Below the pieces are notes generated by a model. The model ran no database searches. It worked only from the letters and a program-made list of their open reading frames with translations, and was not told the DNA's origin. Shown here piece by piece: positions 60,679 through 64,000 of a stretch of DNA of 64,000 bases. The number at the start of each line of letters is the position of its first letter. Positions within the stretch are counted from its first letter, which is position 1. The translations under genes and the position numbers were made by a program. The stretch comes from Altererythrobacter sp. H2 (GTDB taxonomy: Bacteria; Pseudomonadota; Alphaproteobacteria; Sphingomonadales; Sphingomonadaceae), in contig NZ_CP141285.1 of the NCBI RefSeq assembly GCF_035319885.1, positions 806,001 to 870,000 of the forward strand, read 5' to 3'.

Positions 60679-61992
60679 ATGAGCGACCTGTTTGCCGACA
60701 CGCCCGTACCTGCGAAACCCGACGAGCCGCGCCAGGACGCTCCTCTGGCTGACCGACTGCGCCCGCGCCTGCTTGCCGAGGTCATCGGGCAGGAACACCT
60801 GACCGGGCCCGAAGGTGCGATCGGGCGCATGGTTGCAGCGGGCAAGCTGTCCAGCATGATCCTGTGGGGCCCGCCTGGCACGGGCAAGACCTCGATTGCC
60901 CGCCTGCTCGCCGATGCCGTGGGGATGCGGTTTGTCCCTGTCAGCGCAGTGTTTTCGGGCGTGGCGGACCTCAAGAAGGCCTTTGCCGAAGCCGACCTGG
61001 CGGCGAGGGCGGGGCAGAAGACCCTCCTGTTCGTGGACGAGATCCACCGGTTCAACCGCGCCCAGCAGGATGGCTTTCTGCCGTTTGTCGAACGCGGCAC
61101 AGTGACGCTGGTCGGTGCCACCACCGAAAACCCCAGCTTTGCGCTCAACGCCGCCTTGCTCAGCCGGGCGCAAGTGCTGATTCTCGAGCGGCTGGACGAG
61201 CCGGCGCTGGGCCATCTGCTCGATCGGGCAGAGGAACTGGCAGGCCCCTTGCCGCTGACAGAAGATGCGCGCGCCGCGCTGGTCGCCAGCGCCGACGGCG
61301 ACGGGCGGTTCCTGCTCAACCAGGCGGAGACGCTCTACAACGCCCGGATTTCCGAGCCGCTTGATCCCGCTGCCCTCGGCGCGTTCCTGCAGCGACGTGT
61401 GGCCGTGTACGACAAGGACCGCGACGGGCACTACAACCTGATTTCCGCCCTGCATAAATCGCTGCGCGGCAGCGATCCGCAGGCGGCGCTCTATTACCTG
61501 GCCCGGATGCTGACTGCCGGGGAGGAACCGCTTTACGTGCTGCGGCGGCTGGTGCGCTTCGCCAGCGAGGACATCGGCCTGGCTGATCCGCAGGCGCTGG
61601 TCCAGTGTCTCGCGGCCAAGGATGCCTACCAGTTCCTAGGCAGCCCCGAAGGCGAACTCGCCGTTGCACAGGCCTGTCTATACTGTGCCACCGCGCCCAA
61701 ATCGAACGCGGCCTACAAGGCGCAGAAGGCAGCCTGGAAGAGCGCGAAGGAGACCGGCAGCCTGGCCCCGCCGGCCAATATCCTCAATGCGCCGACCAAG
61801 CTGATGAAGGATATCGGCTATGGCGAAGGCTATGCCTATGACCACGACGCGGACGAGGGTTTCTCCGGTGCGGACTACTGGCCCGAAGGCATGGCGCCGC
61901 AGACCTATTACACCCCGGTCGAACGCGGGTTCGAGCGCGAAGTGGCCAAGCGGCTGGAATATTGGGAACGCCTCAGGGCCGGCCGCGCGTGA
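60679..61992 (+). CDS. rarA: Replication-associated recombination protein A (RarA/MgsA)
   Basis: A 437-residue AAA+ ATPase. Walker A GPPGTGKTSIARLL, Walker B LLFVDEIHRF, sensor GATTENPSF, and the C-terminal tetramerisation region with RRLVRFASEDIGLADPQAL and the NYKAQKA-like NAAYKAQKAAWK. RarA acts at stalled replication forks with the clamp loader and SSB. ATG 60679 begins MSDLFADTPVPA; the frame is open upstream to 60490. It overlaps the next gene by 4 bp. Confidence 0.94.
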   Translation: MSDLFADTPVPAKPDEPRQDAPLADRLRPRLLAEVIGQEHLTGPEGAIGRMVAAGKLSSMILWGPPGTGKTSIARLLADAVGMRFVPVSAVFSGVADLKKAFAEADLAARAGQKTLLFVDEIHRFNRAQQDGFLPFVERGTVTLVGATTENPSFALNAALLSRAQVLILERLDEPALGHLLDRAEELAGPLPLTEDARAALVASADGDGRFLLNQAETLYNARISEPLDPAALGAFLQRRVAVYDKDRDGHYNLISALHKSLRGSDPQAALYYLARMLTAGEEPLYVLRRLVRFASEDIGLADPQALVQCLAAKDAYQFLGSPEGELAVAQACLYCATAPKSNAAYKAQKAAWKSAKETGSLAPPANILNAPTKLMKDIGYGEGYAYDHDADEGFSGADYWPEGMAPQTYYTPVERGFEREVAKRLEYWERLRAGRA

Positions 61993-62876
61993 TAGGAGGC
62001 CGCTTCCGGCATTTCCTTGCCATTGACTGGTCCGGAGCGAGGGGGGAGCGGCATAAGGGCATCGCGCTTGCGCTGGCCCACGCCGATGGCGGCCCGCCTG
62101 TCCTGATCGAGCGCGCGCGTGGCTGGAGCCGGGCCGATGTCCTTGCCCTCCTTCGCCATGACCTGCCCGGTGATACGCTGGTCGGCATGGACCTGGGCAT
62201 TGCCCTGCCATTTGCCGATGCCGGGGCATTCTTTCCCGGATGGGAAGAGAGCCCGCCCGACGCCCGCGCGCTGTGGGCGCTGATCGATGGCATCTGTGCC
62301 GGCGATCCGCATCTGGAGGCGGGCAGCTTCGTGCGCCATGCCGAGGCTGGGCGGTATTATCGCCACGGCAAGGGGGATGAGGGCGACCGGTTCCACTTGC
62401 CCGGCGCGGGAAATCGGGAAGGACGGTTCCGGATCGCTGAACATGCTCAGCGCGCCGCAGGTGTGCGGCCGGTCAGCAACTTCAACCTGGTCGGCGCAGC
62501 GCAGGTCGGCAAGTCCAGCCTGACAGGCATGCGCCTCCTCCACCGGCTGGATGGCTGTTTGCCGGTCTGGCCGGTCGACCCGTTGCCTGCGCGGGGATCG
62601 GTGCTGGTGGAGATATACACCTCGATCGCGGCGCTGGGCGGCGGAGCAAGGGGCGGTTTGACCAAGCTGCGCAGCTATGAGGCGCTCAATCGGGCGCTCA
62701 TGGCGCTTGGCTCTCCACCAGTGCGGGGGGAGGGCGCACTGGACGACCATTCCTCCGACGCGCTGGTGAGCGCGGCCTGGCTGCGCCGGACCGGACCGGA
62801 ACCGACCTGCTGGACACCGAACGGCCTGACTGAAGACGTCGCCCGCACCGAAGGCTGGACTTTTGGCGCGGTTTGA
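61989..62876 (+). CDS. Hypothetical protein with an RNase H-like N-terminal motif
   Basis: A 295-residue cytoplasmic protein. VIGGRFRHFLAIDWSGARGE followed by ..KGIALAL and LVGMDLGIALPF suggests an RNase H-like fold similar to DUF429, with Asp residues on the first and later strands and an acidic pair near the end (LDDHSSDALVSAAWL). The GTG start overlaps the rarA stop, so it is translationally coupled to rarA. Function unknown; the fold is an inference from the motif pattern. Confidence 0.65.
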   Translation: MIGGRFRHFLAIDWSGARGERHKGIALALAHADGGPPVLIERARGWSRADVLALLRHDLPGDTLVGMDLGIALPFADAGAFFPGWEESPPDARALWALIDGICAGDPHLEAGSFVRHAEAGRYYRHGKGDEGDRFHLPGAGNREGRFRIAEHAQRAAGVRPVSNFNLVGAAQVGKSSLTGMRLLHRLDGCLPVWPVDPLPARGSVLVEIYTSIAALGGGARGGLTKLRSYEALNRALMALGSPPVRGEGALDDHSSDALVSAAWLRRTGPEPTCWTPNGLTEDVARTEGWTFGAV

Positions 62877-62928
62877 ACGAAGGGCGCATCCACATTTTGC
62901 CCGGTCGGATGACCGGCTCCGGGCATGG

Positions 62929-63004
<76 letters not shown>

Positions 63005-63050
63005 GTTTCGACCAGAGGAAACCGTCCGGGGGACGGTTTTCCGTCGAAAC
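63005..63050 (+). terminator. Long hairpin terminator after tRNA-Thr
   Basis: An outer stem GTTTCGAC (63005-63012) with GTCGAAAC (63043-63050), and an inner stem of about 11 bp, GGAAACCGTCC with GGACGGTTTTCC around loop GGG. It begins right after the CCA and is a likely processing or termination structure. Confidence 0.75.
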
Positions 63051-63090
63051 TCCCGAGCGCAAGCGAAGCAGCACTTGCGCCAATTGCTTT

Positions 63091-63105
63091 TGCGAGTTAT
63101 TCGCA
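63091..63105 (+). promoter_or_regulatory. Fur-box-like operator
   Basis: TGCGAGTTATTCGCA is a 7-1-7 palindrome with one mismatch and fits the TGCnAnTnATTnGCA pattern of alphaproteobacterial Fur sites. It lies 56 bp upstream of an iron-binding-protein gene. Confidence 0.6.
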
Positions 63106-63160
63106 TGTAGCAATCCTGCAGCAGCCCGCTGGCTGCCGATCCCGCACCGTGAGGCTCACA

Positions 63161-64000
63161 TGTTCAAGCGCACCACCCTTTCTCTCGCCCTTGCCTCGCT
63201 CGCAGTGGCGGGCTGTTCCGGCCAGGCCGAGGGCGATGGTGCCGATCAGGTGGTCAACCTTTACACCGCCCGCCATTATGACAGCGATCTGGCGCTCTAC
63301 GAGCAGTTCACCCAGGAAACCGGGATCAAGATCAACTGGATCGAAGGCAAGCCGGATGAGCTGGTCGCGCGGATGAAGGCCGAAGGCGCCAACAGCCCGG
63401 CCGACCTGTTCATCACCGCCGATGCCGGTGCCCTGTGGCGGGCGCAGCGCGAAGGCCTGTTCCAGTCGGTCACCACCGACACGCTGACCGCGCGCATTCC
63501 GGCCAACCTGCGCGAGCCGGAAGGCAACTGGTACGGCTTCACCCGCCGCGCCCGCGTGGTCGCCTATGATCCGGCCAAGGTGAAGCCGGAGGAGATCGAC
63601 GACTACGCTGACCTGGCCGATCCGCGTTTCAAGGGCCGGATCTGTGTCCGTTCGTCCGACAGTGTCTACAACCTTTCGCTGGTTGGTGCCCTGATCGAGG
63701 CCTGGGGTCCGGACAAGGCCGGGGACTGGGTCAAGGGTGTGGTCGCCAACATGGCCCGTCCTCCGGAAGGGGGTGATCGCGACCAGATCCGCGCCGTCGC
63801 CGCCGGGGTGTGCGACGTGGCCATTACCAACAGCTACTATTACATCCGCATGGCAAGCGGCGAAGACGCAGCTGACCGGGCCATCACCGACAAGGTCAAG
63901 CTGGCCTTCCCCAGCATTGATGGTGCTGGGACTCATATCAACATCTCCGGTGGCGGCGTGATCCGCAATGCGCCCAACAAGGCCAATGCGATCAAGCTGC
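63161..64000 (+). CDS. Iron(III) ABC transporter substrate-binding protein (FbpA/FutA-like), runs off window
   Basis: 280 codons are present and the gene continues past 64000. Signal peptide with lipobox-like LAVAGCSG, then VVNLYTARHYDSDLALYEQF, typical of FutA/FbpA ferric-binding proteins. FTRRARVVAYDP, VRSSDSVYNLSLVG and the Tyr cluster TNSYYYIRM, the latter holding iron-coordinating tyrosines, are all seen. It delivers periplasmic Fe(III) to an inner-membrane ABC permease. A Fur-like site lies upstream, so iron repression is expected. Confidence 0.9.

Noticed and set aside
60082-61455. A 457-codon minus-strand open frame over rarA
   Set aside because: Shadow of rarA and of the small membrane-protein gene; no start signal or recognisable family.
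63091-63160. A minus-strand frame of ~280 codons opposite the last gene
   Set aside because: The plus strand encodes a clear iron-binding protein with signal peptide and conserved tyrosines; the opposite frame is a shadow.

Overview
The window is GC-rich DNA from an alphaproteobacterium, most likely a member of the Sphingomonadales. I infer this from the Ti-type TraA/TraC/TraD set with a DUF6118 neighbour, the SerC type, the TonB-era porin and Fur-box styles, and the BigR-type sulfur operon. No marker gene here fixes a genus. The left 45 kb reads as accessory DNA: metal and sulfur resistance, insertion sequences, conjugation and defence genes. The right 18.6 kb reads as core chromosome: serA, serC, hisZ, rarA, a tRNA-Thr and an iron-uptake gene. 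The two parts meet at an IS3-family element at 44106-45375. This element has a 5'-truncated hsdM on one side and a 3'-truncated porin gene on the other, and no target duplication.

Layout. 1-2.7 kb: BigR-type sulfide/persulfide operon (ArsR regulator, MBL-fold persulfide dioxygenase-like enzyme, two YeeE/YedE sulfur transporters, DUF442 sulfurtransferase, SulP permease start). 2.8-13.7 kb: a copper block with two PepSY proteins, two DUF305 proteins, a DUF2231 membrane protein, an NTF2-like protein, CopB with five copies of a Cys/His/Met repeat, multicopper oxidase CopA, two small Cys/His proteins, a CueR-type regulator and a Cu(I) P-type ATPase. The ATPase has a textbook 19-bp-spaced MerR-type promoter. 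13.9-16.9 kb: DODA-type dioxygenase, FMN reductase and pirin, facing a broken LysR gene fused to an AlpA-like regulator. 17-28.3 kb: periplasmic sulfur and redox genes (SoxB-like metallophosphatase, DsbA-like protein, DsrE, AcfC-like binding protein, ScsB/ScsC/ScsD-like thiol-disulfide set, two-component pair, ICMT-like methyltransferase, rhodanese lipoprotein).

28.4-30.9 kb is an intact IS66 element with a perfect 8-bp target duplication. 31-34.1 kb holds a methyltransferase, a second ArsR/peroxiredoxin/MBL module whose MBL gene is cut short, and a NUDIX hydrolase. 34.5-38.9 kb is a mobilisation module: DUF6118, TraA relaxase-helicase, a recognisable oriT, TraC and TraD, with no TraG. 38.9-44.1 kb is a defence cluster: a zinc-ribbon protein with a HEPN-like motif, AbiEii/AbiEi, a PLD-type nuclease and the hsdM fragment.

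45.4-51.7 kb includes a divergent gene set that I cannot assign to a named system. One arm is a frameshifted P-loop NTPase, an ABC-type membrane domain with no ATPase domain, and an alpha/beta hydrolase. The other arm is an outer-membrane barrel, a 7TM protein of the inactive-transglutaminase-associated family, and an ATP-grasp glutamate-ligase-like enzyme. It is the best candidate for something undescribed. 51.8-64 kb is core: DEAD-box helicase, PA2169-type protein, HisZ, SerA, SerC with a structured leader, a GT4 glycosyltransferase, RarA, tRNA-Thr with a strong terminator, and an iron-binding protein behind a Fur-like box that runs off the end. All functions are inferred from sequence by eye; no searches were run.
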